Below are positions 44,587 through 54,032 of a stretch of 64,000 nt of DNA, piece by piece; positions within the stretch are counted from its first letter, which is position 1, and every line of letters starts with the position of its first letter. The notes under the pieces were generated by a model. It saw only the letters and a list, made by a program, of their open reading frames with translations. It did not search any database and was not told where the DNA came from. This stretch comes from Paraburkholderia solisilvae. GTDB taxonomy: Bacteria > Pseudomonadota > Gammaproteobacteria > Burkholderiales > Burkholderiaceae. The stretch lies in contig NZ_CADIKF010000019.1 of assembly GCF_902859875.1 (NCBI RefSeq), positions 1 to 64,000 of the forward strand, written 5' to 3'. The translations under genes and the position numbers were made by a program.

Positions 44587-47500
44587 TCACTGCGCGGTCA
44601 CGCGCTGACCCGCGGCGCCTTTTGCCGGCGCACCGAGCGCGCGCAGCGTTTCCTTGACGGTCGCGACGCGCACCGCGAGATCGGGACTGCGCGTTTCGAT
44701 GCGCAGCTTGTCCTGGCCCGCCAGTCTGATGTGCTTGTGCTTCTGCACCATCTCGATGATGCGCATTGCGTCGACCGGCGGATTCGGAATGAATTGCAGC
44801 GCGATCACCGCTTCACCCGCATCGATCTTCGAAATGCCGAGCGGCCGCGCGGCGAGCCGCAACCGGTGCGTTTCGACGAGCGCATGCGCTTGCGGCGGCA
44901 GCTTGCCGAAGCGATCGATCAGTTCTTCCTGAATGCCGTCGATCGAATCGGCGTGTTCGCAATTGGCAAGACGCTTGTATAGCGACAGCCGCTCCTGCAC
45001 GTCGCCGCAGTAATCGGCGGGCAAGATCGCGGGCGCGTGCAGATTGATCTCGGTGGTCGCCGCGAGCGGCGCGGTGAGATCGGGCTCCTTGCCCTCTTTC
45101 AGTGCTTTCACCGCATCGTTCAGCATATCGGTGTACAGCTGGAAGCCGATTTCGTGGATCTCGCCGGACTGCTTGTCGCCGAGCACTTCGCCGGTGCCGC
45201 GAATTTCGAGGTCGTGCATCGCGAGGTAGAAGCCTGCGCCGAGTTCTTCCATCTGCTGAATCGCTTCGAGCCGACGCTGCGCCTGTTTCGTGAGTCCTTG
45301 CGGGTCGTGCACGAGCAGGTACGCGTAAGCCTGATGGTGCGAACGGCCGACGCGGCCGCGCAACTGGTGCAATTGCGCGAGGCCGAACTTGTCGGCGCGG
45401 TGCATCAGAATGGTGTTCGCGCTCGGCACATCGATGCCGGTTTCGATGATGGTCGTGCACAGCAGCACGTTCGCGCGCTGCGCGACGAAATCGCGCATCA
45501 CGCGTTCGAGTTCGCGTTCGTGCATCTGTCCGTGCGCGACCGCGATGCGCGCTTCCGGCACGAGCGCTTCGAGCATTGCGCGGCGATTCTCGATGGTCTC
45601 CACTTCGTTGTGCAGGAAGTACACCTGGCCGCCGCGCTTCAGTTCGCGCAGCATCGCCTCGCGTATCACGCTGTCTTCCTCGCGCCGGACGAAGGTTTTG
45701 ATCGCGAGGCGTTTTTGCGGCGCGGTGGCGATTACCGAGAAGTCGCGCAGACCCTCGAGCGCCATGCCGAGCGTGCGCGGAATCGGCGTCGCGGTGAGCG
45801 TGAGCACGTCCACTTCGGCGCGCAGCGCCTTGAGCGCTTCCTTTTGCCGAACGCCGAAACGATGCTCTTCATCGATAATCACAAGGCCGAGCCGCTTGAA
45901 CTGCACTTCCGACGACAGCAGCTTATGCGTGCCGATCACGATGTCGACGCTGCCTTCGTTGATCTGCTGGATCGCCGCGTTCACTTCCTTCGCGGACTTG
46001 AAGCGCGACAGTTCGGCCACCCGCACCGGCCAGTCGGAGAAGCGGTCCGTGAAGGTTTGCGTGTGCTGCTCGGCGAGCAGCGTGGTCGGCGCGAGCAGCG
46101 CGACCTGCTTGCCGCCCATCATCGCGATAAACGCCGCGCGCAGCGCCACCTCGGTCTTGCCGAAGCCGACGTCGCCGCACACGAGCCGGTCCATCGGGCG
46201 GCCGGCTGTCATGTCGCCGATCACCGCCGCGATCGCCGCCGCCTGGTCCGGCGTTTCCTCGAAGCCGAAGCTTTCCGCGAACTTCACGTAGTCGCGCGGC
46301 TCGAGCGTGAAGGCATGACCTTCGCGCGCGGCACGCCGCGCATACAGATTGAGCAGTTCGGCGGCGGTGTCGCGGATCTGCTGCGCGGCCTTGCGCTTGG
46401 CCTTTTCCCATTGACCGGAGCCGAGCGAATGCAGCGGCGCGCTTTCCGGGTCCGCGCCGCTGTAACGCGAGATCACGTGCAACTGCGCGACCGGCACGTA
46501 GAGCTTGCTGTCGCCCGCGTATTCGAGGTGCAGGAACTCGGTTTCGCCTTCACCGAGATCCATCGTCACGAGACCCATATAGCGGCCGATGCCGTGCTGC
46601 GAATGCACGACCGGATCGCCGACCTTGAGCTCGGACAGGTCGCGCACCATCGAGTCGACATTGCTCGCCTGTTCCTGGCGGCGGCGTCCCGCGCGCCGCG
46701 CGAGCGGCCCGTACAGCTCGGTTTCGCTGATGATCGCGATACCTTCGCCCGGCAGCGCGAAGCCGTTCGCCAGCGGCGCGACGCCGAGCGCAAAGCGCGC
46801 GTCCGACGCGAGCCATGCATCGAAACTGTCGGCGGAGCCGGCGCGCAGGTCGTTTTCCGCGAGCAGTTGCGCGATCGTCTCGCGGCGGCCCGCCGACTCG
46901 ACCGCGAACAGCACGCGGTTGGGTGTGGTATCCAGATACGCGCGCAACGCGGTGACCGGGTCGTCCGCGTGACGGTCGAGCGCGAGGTTCGGCAGCGGCG
47001 CGGCCCAGCCGCCTTCCGGTTTGGCGGGCAGAGCAAGGCGCGCGAACGGCTTGGCGAACGTGAAGAAATCTTCGTCGGACAGAAAGAGCCGCTCGGGCGC
47101 GAGAATCGGCCGGTCGCGATCGTGCGACATGAAGTTGTAGCGTTGCTTCGTATCGGCGGTGAAGCGCTTGATCGCGGTGTCGAGGTCGCCCGCGAACACC
47201 AGATGCGTGCCGTCGGGCAGATAGTGGAAGAGGGTGGCCGTTTCTTCGAAAAAGAGCGGCAGGTAGTACTCGATGCCCGCCGACGGGACGCCGTTGCCGA
47301 TGTCCTTGTAGATCGACGCGCGGCTCGGATCGCCTTCGAACTCCTCGCGCCAGCGGCTGCGAAACGCGGTGCGCGATGCTTCGTCGAACGGAAACTCGCG
47401 GCCGGGCAACAGACGCACGTCGCGCACCGGGTACAGGCTGCGCTGCGTGTCCGGGTCGAACGCGCGGATCGAATCGACCTGATCGTCGAACAGGTCGAGC

Positions 47501-48072
47501 CGGTACGGCAGCGGCGAGCCCATCGGGAACAGGTCGATCAGCGAGCCGCGCACGCAGTATTCGCCGGGCCGCACGACCTGGCTGACATGCTCGTAGCCGG
47601 CGAGCGTCAGCTGCGACTTCAGCTTGGCTTCGTCGAGCCGCTCGCCCTGCGCGAACGCGAACGTGTACGCGGCCATAAACGACGCGGGCGGCATCCGGTA
47701 CAGCGCGGTGGTGGCCGGCACCAGCAGGATGTCGCAGCGGCCTTCACCCAGGTCGTGCAGCGTCGCGAGCCGTTCCGAGACCAGGTCCTGGTGCGGCGAG
47801 AAGGTGTCGTACGGCAGCGTCTCCCAGTCCGGCAGCAGCCGCACGCGCGCCTCGGGCGCAAAGTAGGGGATTTCCTGCGTCAGGCGCTGCGCATCGACCG
47901 CGCTCGCACACAGTACGGCGACAAGCGGCAACCGGTCCTTGTAAGCGAGGTGGTAGCGGGCGACCAGCAACGCGTCGGCGGAGCCGTGCGCGCCGTCGAA
48001 CGCGAAACGCTGGCCGGCCTTGACGGGCGCCACAGGGGGATTCAGCTGCGGGGTTGCTGCGGTGTCGGTCAT
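44587..48072 (-). CDS. mfd: Transcription-repair coupling factor Mfd
   Basis: A 1161-residue ATP-dependent translocase that removes stalled RNA polymerase and recruits UvrA. Order: UvrB-like domains, RNA polymerase interaction domain with the KVGDPVVHSQHGIGRYMGL start, then helicase domain with Walker A VCGDVGFGKTEVALRAAF, DEEH box IIDEEHRFGV and motif LTATPIPRTLGMAL, then the TRCF domain at the C-terminus. The ATG at 48072 (MTDTAATP) is preferred over the upstream codon at 48111. The complementary strand is also open for 3 kb, which is a G+C artefact. Confidence 0.96.
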   Translation of the reverse strand: MTDTAATPQLNPPVAPVKAGQRFAFDGAHGSADALLVARYHLAYKDRLPLVAVLCASAVDAQRLTQEIPYFAPEARVRLLPDWETLPYDTFSPHQDLVSERLATLHDLGEGRCDILLVPATTALYRMPPASFMAAYTFAFAQGERLDEAKLKSQLTLAGYEHVSQVVRPGEYCVRGSLIDLFPMGSPLPYRLDLFDDQVDSIRAFDPDTQRSLYPVRDVRLLPGREFPFDEASRTAFRSRWREEFEGDPSRASIYKDIGNGVPSAGIEYYLPLFFEETATLFHYLPDGTHLVFAGDLDTAIKRFTADTKQRYNFMSHDRDRPILAPERLFLSDEDFFTFAKPFARLALPAKPEGGWAAPLPNLALDRHADDPVTALRAYLDTTPNRVLFAVESAGRRETIAQLLAENDLRAGSADSFDAWLASDARFALGVAPLANGFALPGEGIAIISETELYGPLARRAGRRRQEQASNVDSMVRDLSELKVGDPVVHSQHGIGRYMGLVTMDLGEGETEFLHLEYAGDSKLYVPVAQLHVISRYSGADPESAPLHSLGSGQWEKAKRKAAQQIRDTAAELLNLYARRAAREGHAFTLEPRDYVKFAESFGFEETPDQAAAIAAVIGDMTAGRPMDRLVCGDVGFGKTEVALRAAFIAMMGGKQVALLAPTTLLAEQHTQTFTDRFSDWPVRVAELSRFKSAKEVNAAIQQINEGSVDIVIGTHKLLSSEVQFKRLGLVIIDEEHRFGVRQKEALKALRAEVDVLTLTATPIPRTLGMALEGLRDFSVIATAPQKRLAIKTFVRREEDSVIREAMLRELKRGGQVYFLHNEVETIENRRAMLEALVPEARIAVAHGQMHERELERVMRDFVAQRANVLLCTTIIETGIDVPSANTILMHRADKFGLAQLHQLRGRVGRSHHQAYAYLLVHDPQGLTKQAQRRLEAIQQMEELGAGFYLAMHDLEIRGTGEVLGDKQSGEIHEIGFQLYTDMLNDAVKALKEGKEPDLTAPLAATTEINLHAPAILPADYCGDVQERLSLYKRLANCEHADSIDGIQEELIDRFGKLPPQAHALVETHRLRLAARPLGISKIDAGEAVIALQFIPNPPVDAMRIIEMVQKHKHIRLAGQDKLRIETRSPDLAVRVATVKETLRALGAPAKGAAGQRVTAQ

Positions 48073-48146
48073 AACAGGAGAAAAAGGACGGCCTTGATTT
48101 CGAAACGGCAAGTTTACGCGTGTCGGGACGTGCGGGCGAAGGACCT

Positions 48147-48156
48147 ATTATAAAAT
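48147..48156. promoter_or_regulatory. Candidate overlapping -10 elements for mfd and ispD
   Basis: The minus strand has a perfect TATAAT at 48152-48147 facing mfd; the plus strand has TATAAA (48149-48154) and TAAAAT (48151-48156) facing ispD. No convincing -35 partners are seen, so this is a weak assignment based on the -10 boxes and location in the 118-bp divergent gap. Confidence 0.35.
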
Positions 48157-48190
48157 CCGACCTTCACTTTGACTTTGCAGCATTCGCTCC

Positions 48191-48919
48191 GTGACTCCCC
48201 GCCTTTTTGCCCTGATACCCGGTGCCGGCACCGGCAGCCGCTCCGGCGCGCCGATGCCGAAGCAATACCGAGCCGTCGCCGGACGCGAAATGCTGTACTA
48301 CTCGCTCGCCGCGTTCGACGCATGCAGCGAGTTCACGCAGACGCTTGTCGTGATTGCGCCGCACGACCCGTACTTCGACGCGCGCCGCTTCGCGGGCCTG
48401 CGCTTCGCGGTGCGGCGCTGCGGCGGTGCGTCGCGCCAGGCGTCGGTCCTGAACGGTCTGCATGCGCTTGCCGAGTTCGGCGCGCACGACAACGACTGGG
48501 CGCTCGTGCATGACGCCGCGCGGCCGGGCATTACGCCCGCGCTGATCCGCTCGCTCGTCGATGCGCTGAAAGACGATGCGGTCGGCGGCATTATGGCGCT
48601 GCCGGTTGCGGATACGCTCAAACGCATCGCGCCGGACACCGATACCCGCATCGCGCGCACCGAGGGCCGCGACGGGCTCTGGCAGGCGCAGACGCCGCAG
48701 ATGTTCCGCATCGGCATGCTGCGCGAGGCGATTCTGCGCGCGCAGCAGGACGGCCACGATCTGACCGACGAGGCGAGCGCGATCGAGTGGATCGGGCATG
48801 CGCCGCGGCTCGTGCAGGGCAGCCTGCGCAACTTCAAGGTCACGTATCCGGAAGACTTCGATCTGGCCGACGCGATCCTGAGCCGGCCGGCCGCGTCGCT
48901 CAATGCGGCGTCATCGTGA
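48191..48919 (+). CDS. ispD: 2-C-methyl-D-erythritol 4-phosphate cytidylyltransferase IspD
   Basis: A 242-residue enzyme of the MEP isoprenoid pathway that makes CDP-ME. The nucleotide-binding start [20 protein letters not shown] has the family Arg and Lys; VHDAARPGI and [16 protein letters not shown] are conserved active-site segments, and [15 protein letters not shown] ends the fold. It uses a GTG start at 48191; no ATG exists before the conserved Rossmann start. ispF follows 91 bp downstream. Confidence 0.95.
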   Translation: MTPRLFALIPGAGTGSRSGAPMPKQYRAVAGREMLYYSLAAFDACSEFTQTLVVIAPHDPYFDARRFAGLRFAVRRCGGASRQASVLNGLHALAEFGAHDNDWALVHDAARPGITPALIRSLVDALKDDAVGGIMALPVADTLKRIAPDTDTRIARTEGRDGLWQAQTPQMFRIGMLREAILRAQQDGHDLTDEASAIEWIGHAPRLVQGSLRNFKVTYPEDFDLADAILSRPAASLNAASS

Positions 48920-49010
48920 CGGTTTTTTCGTGATCATCTGACGACATGGCGCGCGATCGTTGCTGCCGCGCGCCGCGTCCCGCCATACCTACAACAACGG
49001 ACCCACTGCT

Positions 49011-49487
49011 ATGGATTTCAGAATCGGACAAGGCTACGACGTGCACGCGCTGGCGCCGGGCCGCCCGCTCATCATCGGCGGCGTGACGATACCTTATGAG
49101 CGCGGCCTGCTGGGCCACTCGGATGCCGACGTGCTGCTGCACGCGCTTACCGATGCGTTGTTCGGCGCCGCGGCGCTTGGCGACATCGGCCGTCACTTTC
49201 CCGACACCGACAAGGAATTCGCCGGCGCCGACAGCCGCGTGCTGTTGCGCGAATGCGCGGCGCGCATCGCGCGCGCGGGCTTTTCGATCGCGAATGTCGA
49301 CAGTACGGTGATCGCGCAGGCGCCCAAGCTCGCGCCGCATATCGACGCGATGCGCGCGAATATCGCCGCGGATCTGCAATTGCCGCTCGAGCGCGTCAAC
49401 GTGAAGGCGAAAACCAACGAAAAGCTTGGCTATCTGGGGCGAGGCGAGGGGATCGAGGCGCAGGCGGCGGTATTGCTGACGCGCTGA
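49011..49487 (+). CDS. ispF: 2-C-methyl-D-erythritol 2,4-cyclodiphosphate synthase IspF
   Basis: A 158-residue trimeric zinc enzyme of the MEP pathway. Metal ligands are in [11 protein letters not shown] (Asp, His) and the nearby [32 protein letters not shown] and [20 protein letters not shown] complete the active site. The ATG at 49011 gives the standard length. Followed by an intrinsic terminator. Confidence 0.96.
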   Translation: MDFRIGQGYDVHALAPGRPLIIGGVTIPYERGLLGHSDADVLLHALTDALFGAAALGDIGRHFPDTDKEFAGADSRVLLRECAARIARAGFSIANVDSTVIAQAPKLAPHIDAMRANIAADLQLPLERVNVKAKTNEKLGYLGRGEGIEAQAAVLLTR

Positions 49488-49567
49488 CGCGTGCGATTGG
49501 CGCGGCGCCGTGCGTCATGCGCCATACGCGGTGCGCCGTGCGCGGTGCGTCATGCGCCGCAAAGCAG

Positions 49568-49597
49568 AACGCCACGCAGATCGTGCGTGGCGTTTTT
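49568..49597 (+). terminator. Intrinsic terminator after ispF
   Basis: A 10-bp stem AACGCCACGC / GCGTGGCGTT with a 7-base loop followed by TTT. It lies 80 bp after the ispF stop. Between stop and stem is a run of GTGCG/CATGCG words with no coding sense. Confidence 0.82.
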
Positions 49598-49641
49598 GCA
49601 TGAGCGCGGCGGTATTGTGTACCGCTGCGCGCAACCCGGCG

Positions 49642-50166
49642 TTATCTGTTTTCAGCAGCGATCACGAGCGCGGCGGCGTTGATCACCGCGGCGATGCGGC
49701 CGACGTCGCGGAGTTGCGTCGAGCTCATGCCTTCCTTGAGCAACGTATCGAAGTGCGACTTCACGCAGAAGTGGCACTTGCCGATGATCGACGACGCGAG
49801 CGCGTACATTTCGAAGCGGCGCTTGTCGACGCCGCCGTGCGACGCATACGCATTCATCCGCAAGCCGGCCGGCTGCGACTTCAGGTCTTCGTTGTCCGCC
49901 ATCTCGATGTACGGATACCAGACGTTGTTCATGCCCATCAGCGCGGCCGCGGTCAGCGCGCCGTTGGTTTCTTCCGGCGACAGCACGCCGGCGTCGCGGA
50001 TCGCGGCGACGAGCGCCGCGCTCTTCGAGGCGAACGCGGCAGCCAGCGCCACGCCAACCGCATCGTTGCCTTCGAGCGACGAGCGCGCAATCGTGCCGTC
50101 CAAGTTCAGGCGAATGTCCTTCGCGTAGTCAGGAACAAGTTCTTTGATCGCGGACAAGAATTCCAT
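49642..50166 (-). CDS. ahpD: Alkyl hydroperoxide reductase AhpD (carboxymuconolactone decarboxylase fold)
   Basis: A 174-residue CMD-family protein with the redox-active Cys pair in SSIIGKCHFCVKSHFD. AhpD-type proteins recycle AhpC. It lies 77 bp downstream of ahpC on the same strand, with a terminator-like hairpin between, so it is probably expressed by read-through or from its own promoter. Confidence 0.92.
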   Translation of the reverse strand: MEFLSAIKELVPDYAKDIRLNLDGTIARSSLEGNDAVGVALAAAFASKSAALVAAIRDAGVLSPEETNGALTAAALMGMNNVWYPYIEMADNEDLKSQPAGLRMNAYASHGGVDKRRFEMYALASSIIGKCHFCVKSHFDTLLKEGMSSTQLRDVGRIAAVINAAALVIAAENR

Positions 50167-50189
50167 AGATATCTCCTATCGAGTTGCCG

Positions 50190-50230
50190 ATAAAAAAGCC
50201 CGCCGGCTTTTTCAAGCTTAGCGGGCTTTC
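50190..50230 (-). terminator. Intrinsic terminator between ahpC and ahpD
   Basis: Reading the minus strand, AAGCCCGC (50228-50221) pairs with GCGGGCTT (50203-50196) and is followed by TTTTATC. The loop is 17 bases and includes a second short CCGGC element. It would reduce ahpD relative to ahpC. Confidence 0.65.
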
Positions 50231-50242
50231 AGCTGCACTGGC

Positions 50243-50791
50243 TTACAGCGTTGCGCCGCCGACTGCGCGGTTGCACGGGCACAGTTCGTCCGTTTGCAGA
50301 CCGTCGAGAATACGCAGCACTTCTTCCGGGTTGCGGCCGACGTTCAGGTTGTTGACCGACACGTGCTGGATGACGTTGTCCGGATCGACGATGAACGTGG
50401 CGCGCAGTGCAACGCCGGCTTCCTGGTCGCGCACGCCGAGCTGGTCGATCAGCTCGCCCTTCACGTCGCCGAACGAATAGTGGTTCAGCTTGTTGAGGTC
50501 TTTGTGCTCACGGCGCCATGCGAGCTTGACGAACTCGTTGTCCGAGCTGCCGCCGAGCAGAACGGCGTCACGCTCTTCGAAGTCTTTCGTGAGCTTGCCG
50601 AATTCGACGATTTCCGTCGGGCAGACGAACGTGAAGTCCTTCGGATAGAAATAAATGATCTTCCACTTGCCCGGGAACGACTGTTCGGTGATTTGTTCGA
50701 ACGCCGACACGCCGTTCTCTTCGTGGTGGTTGAAGCCAGGCTTGGCAGCGGTGACGGTGAAAGCTTCGAGTTTATCGCCGACGGTTTTCAT
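50243..50791 (-). CDS. ahpC: Peroxiredoxin AhpC
   Basis: A 182-residue alkyl hydroperoxide reductase. The peroxidatic Cys is in FYPKDFTFVCPTEIVEFGKL and the resolving Cys region is LQTDELCPCNRAVGG at the C-terminus. The ATG at 50791 (MKTVGDKLEAF) gives the expected length; the frame is open upstream only as non-coding DNA. Probably induced by peroxide. Confidence 0.95.
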   Translation of the reverse strand: MKTVGDKLEAFTVTAAKPGFNHHEENGVSAFEQITEQSFPGKWKIIYFYPKDFTFVCPTEIVEFGKLTKDFEERDAVLLGGSSDNEFVKLAWRREHKDLNKLNHYSFGDVKGELIDQLGVRDQEAGVALRATFIVDPDNVIQHVSVNNLNVGRNPEEVLRILDGLQTDELCPCNRAVGGATL

Positions 50792-51131
50792 GCGGACACT
50801 CCTATGTAAAAAGTAAGTGGCAAACGGGTTGATTCGGGTTGAGTCGAACAGCGGTTGCGCAAACAGCGGCAACCACCGGGGCAATCTGATCAGGCACTTG
50901 CTTTTTTGGGGCGCGCTGGAATGCTGCGCTGCGTCCCACAAGCGAAACTATAACTCTATTGCTATTTATGGGCAATAGTTTTTCACTAACGGTGCGGATA
51001 GATTTCCTGCAAGGCGTCGATAGTGTGCAGCCGGGCGATTGTTTCGGATTCGTCCGAAGTAATCTCGTCCTTAAACGGGGACGCAGCAGATCTTCTGCGA
51101 TGCGTCGAACCCCCGGGGCTGCAACCCGGCG
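50792..51131. other. 340-bp region between ahpC and risS
   Basis: No gene. It contains the ahpC leader and the inverted repeat at 50956-50978; the A/T-rich segment 50940-50995 stands out against the rest. Confidence 0.5.
50956..50978 (-). promoter_or_regulatory. Inverted repeat upstream of ahpC, possible OxyR-type site
   Basis: A perfect 7-bp inverted repeat CTATTGC-N9-GCAATAG sits 165 bp upstream of the ahpC start in an A/T-rich patch, with additional CTAT copies beside it. LysR-type regulators such as OxyR bind CTAT/ATAG half-sites, though spacing here (N9) differs from the E. coli consensus. Confidence 0.4.
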
Positions 51132-52481
51132 TCAGCTGCTCTTGGCGAGCGGGAATTCGATCGTGACCTCGAGGCCCGGTCCCGGTGACCGGTTGCGCAG
51201 CCGCAATGCGCCGCGATAACGGCCGACGAGGCGCAACACGATCGCCATGCCGAGGCCGGTGCCGTTCGCTTGCGTGCGTGCCGAATTGACACGGTAAAAC
51301 GGCCGTGTGACAAGCGCGAGTTGATCTTCCGGAATGCCCGGACCTTCATCGACCACCGACAGCTCGACGCGCGAATGCGATACCCGCGTCTCCAGCATCA
51401 CATGCGGAATCCCGTCGGCCTCGCTCAGACCGTATTTGCGTGCGTTCTCGATCAGATTGCCGACCACGCGCCGGATATCGGTTTCGTCCGCCTCGATGAC
51501 CGCGGACGGTGCGAGGCGCGTGATCAGCCGGATGCCGTCCTCGTTCGACATGCGCGCGGCGAGCTCGCCCGCAATCACGGACAGGTCGACCGGTTCGGGC
51601 ATGCGTTGAACCGGGCGCGCGTAGTCGAGGAAGCGCCCGATGATCATATCCATCTGCTCGATGTCGTCGATCATCGCGTCTTTCGTCGTCTGATCGGACG
51701 GGCTCATTTCCGTCTCGAGCCTCAAGCGCGCAAGCGGCGTGCGCAGGTCGTGCGAGATGCCGGCCAGCATCAGCGCGCGGTCCGCTTCGAGTTGCTCGAG
51801 GTCGCGCACCATCTGATTGAAGCTTCGATTGGTTTCGGCGGCGACACCGAGGCCGCGTTCGGGCAGCGACTCCGGCGATTGCCCGGAGCCGACCCGGCGC
51901 GCGGCCATCGCGAGCCGCGCGAACGGCCGGTTCACGAGACTCGTGATGAACGCCGCGCCGAATAGCGATAGCGCGAGCGCGAACACGCCCCAGCCGGCCC
52001 ATTGCAAGCCGGTCACGTTGTCGAGCTGATCGCGATCGAGGGCGACCCAGTAGTCGTCGTCGTCGATCTTGAAGCTGATCCAGACGCCCGGAATATCGTT
52101 CACCGATTGCGCGATGATCGTATCGTCGCCGAGGCGCCCGCGGATGTCGTGCTCGATCAGCCGGTTCAGCGATTCGTCGGGCTGCAGCTTGTATTTGTCG
52201 GTGGTTTCGCGCGGATACACGCGCACCCCTTCATTGCTCTCGAGATCCTGCAGCAGCGCGCGCCGCAAGTCGGGATCGGAGTAGAGCAGCGCGGTGCGCG
52301 TGAGCTTCACGATCGCGACGAGCTGCAGCGCGACGCGCTGTGCGCGCGGCTCGCGCTCGATCACCCGGAAGCTCTGGAACCATGCGGCGAGACTGACCGC
52401 GATCAGCAGCGCGATCAGCAGGAACGTTCGCCAGAAGAGGCCGCCGAACGCGAGCGTCAGGAGGCGCCGGTCGATCCGCAT
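51132..52481 (-). CDS. risS: Sensor histidine kinase RisS (EnvZ-like)
   Basis: A 449-residue membrane kinase. TM1 is in FWRTFLLIALLIAVSLAAWF, TM2 near residues 165-190 (WAGWGVFALALSLFGAAFIT), with a ~120-residue periplasmic domain between. A HAMP domain follows, then the His in MLAGISHDLRTPLARLRLET, N box LIENARKYG and G boxes VVDEGPGIPEDQ and GTGLGMAIVLRL. Pairs with RisA 43 bp upstream. In Bordetella and Burkholderia this pair controls acid or intracellular survival genes. Confidence 0.87.
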   Translation of the reverse strand: MRIDRRLLTLAFGGLFWRTFLLIALLIAVSLAAWFQSFRVIEREPRAQRVALQLVAIVKLTRTALLYSDPDLRRALLQDLESNEGVRVYPRETTDKYKLQPDESLNRLIEHDIRGRLGDDTIIAQSVNDIPGVWISFKIDDDDYWVALDRDQLDNVTGLQWAGWGVFALALSLFGAAFITSLVNRPFARLAMAARRVGSGQSPESLPERGLGVAAETNRSFNQMVRDLEQLEADRALMLAGISHDLRTPLARLRLETEMSPSDQTTKDAMIDDIEQMDMIIGRFLDYARPVQRMPEPVDLSVIAGELAARMSNEDGIRLITRLAPSAVIEADETDIRRVVGNLIENARKYGLSEADGIPHVMLETRVSHSRVELSVVDEGPGIPEDQLALVTRPFYRVNSARTQANGTGLGMAIVLRLVGRYRGALRLRNRSPGPGLEVTIEFPLAKSS

Positions 52482-52524
52482 GCGGCCTTCTTATCGAAGA
52501 ACAGACTCCACGCGGCGCGCCAAG

Positions 52525-53250
52525 TCAGGCTGCGCCGTCAGGGATGAACACGTATCCGAGACCCCAGACGGTCTGGATAAAGCGGGGGCTGCCCGGATCG
52601 GGTTCGATCAGTTTGCGCAGACGCGAAATCTGCACGTCGAGACTGCGATCGAAGACTTCGTATTCGCGGCCACGCGCGAGCTCCATCAGCTTTTCTCGCG
52701 ACAGCGGCTGGCGCGGATGGCGCGCGAACACCTTCAGCACCGAAAACTCGCCGGTGGTGAGCGGAATTTCCTGGCCGGCCTTGGTGAGCGTGCGGGTGGC
52801 CAGATTCAGCGCGAACTCGCCGAACTCGAACACTTCGGACGTCTCGGACGGCGCGCCCGGCAATTCGGACGGCGACTGGCGGCGCAGCACCGCATGAATG
52901 CGTGCGACCAGTTCGCGTGGGTTGAAGGGTTTCGGCAGATAATCGTCGGCGCCCATCTCGAGGCCGACGATGCGGTCGACGTCTTCGCCTTTGGCCGTCA
53001 ACATGATGATCGGCGTGCGGTCGTTGCTGCCGCGCAGGCGGCGGCAAATGGAGAGCCCGTCCTCGCCCGGCAGCATCAGGTCGAGCACCAGCAGATCGAA
53101 GCGCTCGCGAACCCAAAGCTTGTTCATCGACGGCGCGTTTTCGGCGACATATACATTGAAGCCTTGCTCGCCGAGGTAGCGGCGCAGCAAATCGCGCAGG
53201 CGCGGATCGTCGTCGACGACGAGGATTTTCGAAGGGTTTTTGGTTTCCAT
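52525..53250 (-). CDS. risA: OmpR-family response regulator RisA
   Basis: A 241-residue regulator: receiver domain with LVVDDDPRLRDLL and the acceptor Asp in LLVLDLMLPGEDGLSI, switch Lys in ADDYLPKPFNP, and a C-terminal winged helix (TTGEFSVLKVFARHPRQPLS, QISRLRKLIEPDPGSPRFIQ). It begins with METKNPSK at 53250; an ATG three codons upstream is possible. First gene of the risA-risS operon. Confidence 0.88.
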   Translation of the reverse strand: METKNPSKILVVDDDPRLRDLLRRYLGEQGFNVYVAENAPSMNKLWVRERFDLLVLDLMLPGEDGLSICRRLRGSNDRTPIIMLTAKGEDVDRIVGLEMGADDYLPKPFNPRELVARIHAVLRRQSPSELPGAPSETSEVFEFGEFALNLATRTLTKAGQEIPLTTGEFSVLKVFARHPRQPLSREKLMELARGREYEVFDRSLDVQISRLRKLIEPDPGSPRFIQTVWGLGYVFIPDGAA

Positions 53251-53487
53251 GGTCGGCATCTTAGCGCGATTACAAAGGGGAACGCGGTTGCAGCATTTCT
53301 CGCGTAACAGTCAGTTACAAAATTTACCCGGGCTGTGGCACGGCGTAAAGCGGGCGCGCTTACACTCCTTTACTGTTTGCGCCAGTTCGGTAGATACTTC
53401 ACTAGACCAACACTCTCGCGCCCGGTTTTTGCCGGAATCACCATACGCATTTGAGGTAGCCGGTTGCAGCGTCACGAAGGGAACAAG

Positions 53488-53826
53488 ATGAAGGGAGGGG
53501 TATGGCCGAACGTGCGCCTGAGCGTGATTGCGCTGGCAGCAGCGAGCACGTTCGCGGGCACGCTGAGCCCGCCTGCGCTGGCCGACCCTCCGCCTCCCGC
53601 CGATCGCGCCGTTCCTCCTCATCCCGCTTCGCATCCCCGCACCCGTGCGCCTCGCCTGCCGCACAAACCGCCTGTCGACGACACACCGGCTTCCGAGTCG
53701 ATCGTCCGTACCGCCGTGCCGCCCGATCTCGATCAGCGCCGCCGCGACGGCCATATGACGCCTGAAGAGCGGCGGTTGTTGCGGCAGCATATCGAAGATG
53801 CGGTGCGTGAGTTGTACAAGCGGTAG
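53488..53826 (+). CDS. Small exported Pro-rich protein of unknown function
   Basis: A 112-residue protein with a Sec signal peptide (VRLSVIALAAASTFAGTLSP, cut near ALA-DP). The mature part has a Pro/His-rich stretch (PPADRAVPPHPASHPRTRAP) and ends with a basic helix TPEERRLLRQHIEDAVRELY. The C-terminal helix is conserved-looking and might be the functional part. An AAGGGA ribosome site precedes the ATG at 53488. It is divergent from risA. Confidence 0.68.
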   Translation: MKGGVWPNVRLSVIALAAASTFAGTLSPPALADPPPPADRAVPPHPASHPRTRAPRLPHKPPVDDTPASESIVRTAVPPDLDQRRRDGHMTPEERRLLRQHIEDAVRELYKR

Positions 53827-54032
53827 ACGTGCCGTGAAGCGGGCTCGTGCGGTCGGTGGCTCGCGACGGATTGCAACCGGTGGCCGGCGATTTCCTGCGC
53901 GTTTGGACGCGCGTGCATCGAAGCACGCAGCAACAGTGCGTTGGGTGTGAGCGCAACGATGCTTCGAACGGCCGCGCCCTGTGGCGCGGTTGCGCCTGTC
54001 GACTGCGCATCGACAACGGAGCGAGACACGGC

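Noticed and set aside
45037..48153. 1038-codon open frame on the plus strand
   Set aside because: It is wholly antisense to mfd, which has all conserved motifs. The open frame results from high G+C third positions and has no recognisable domain.
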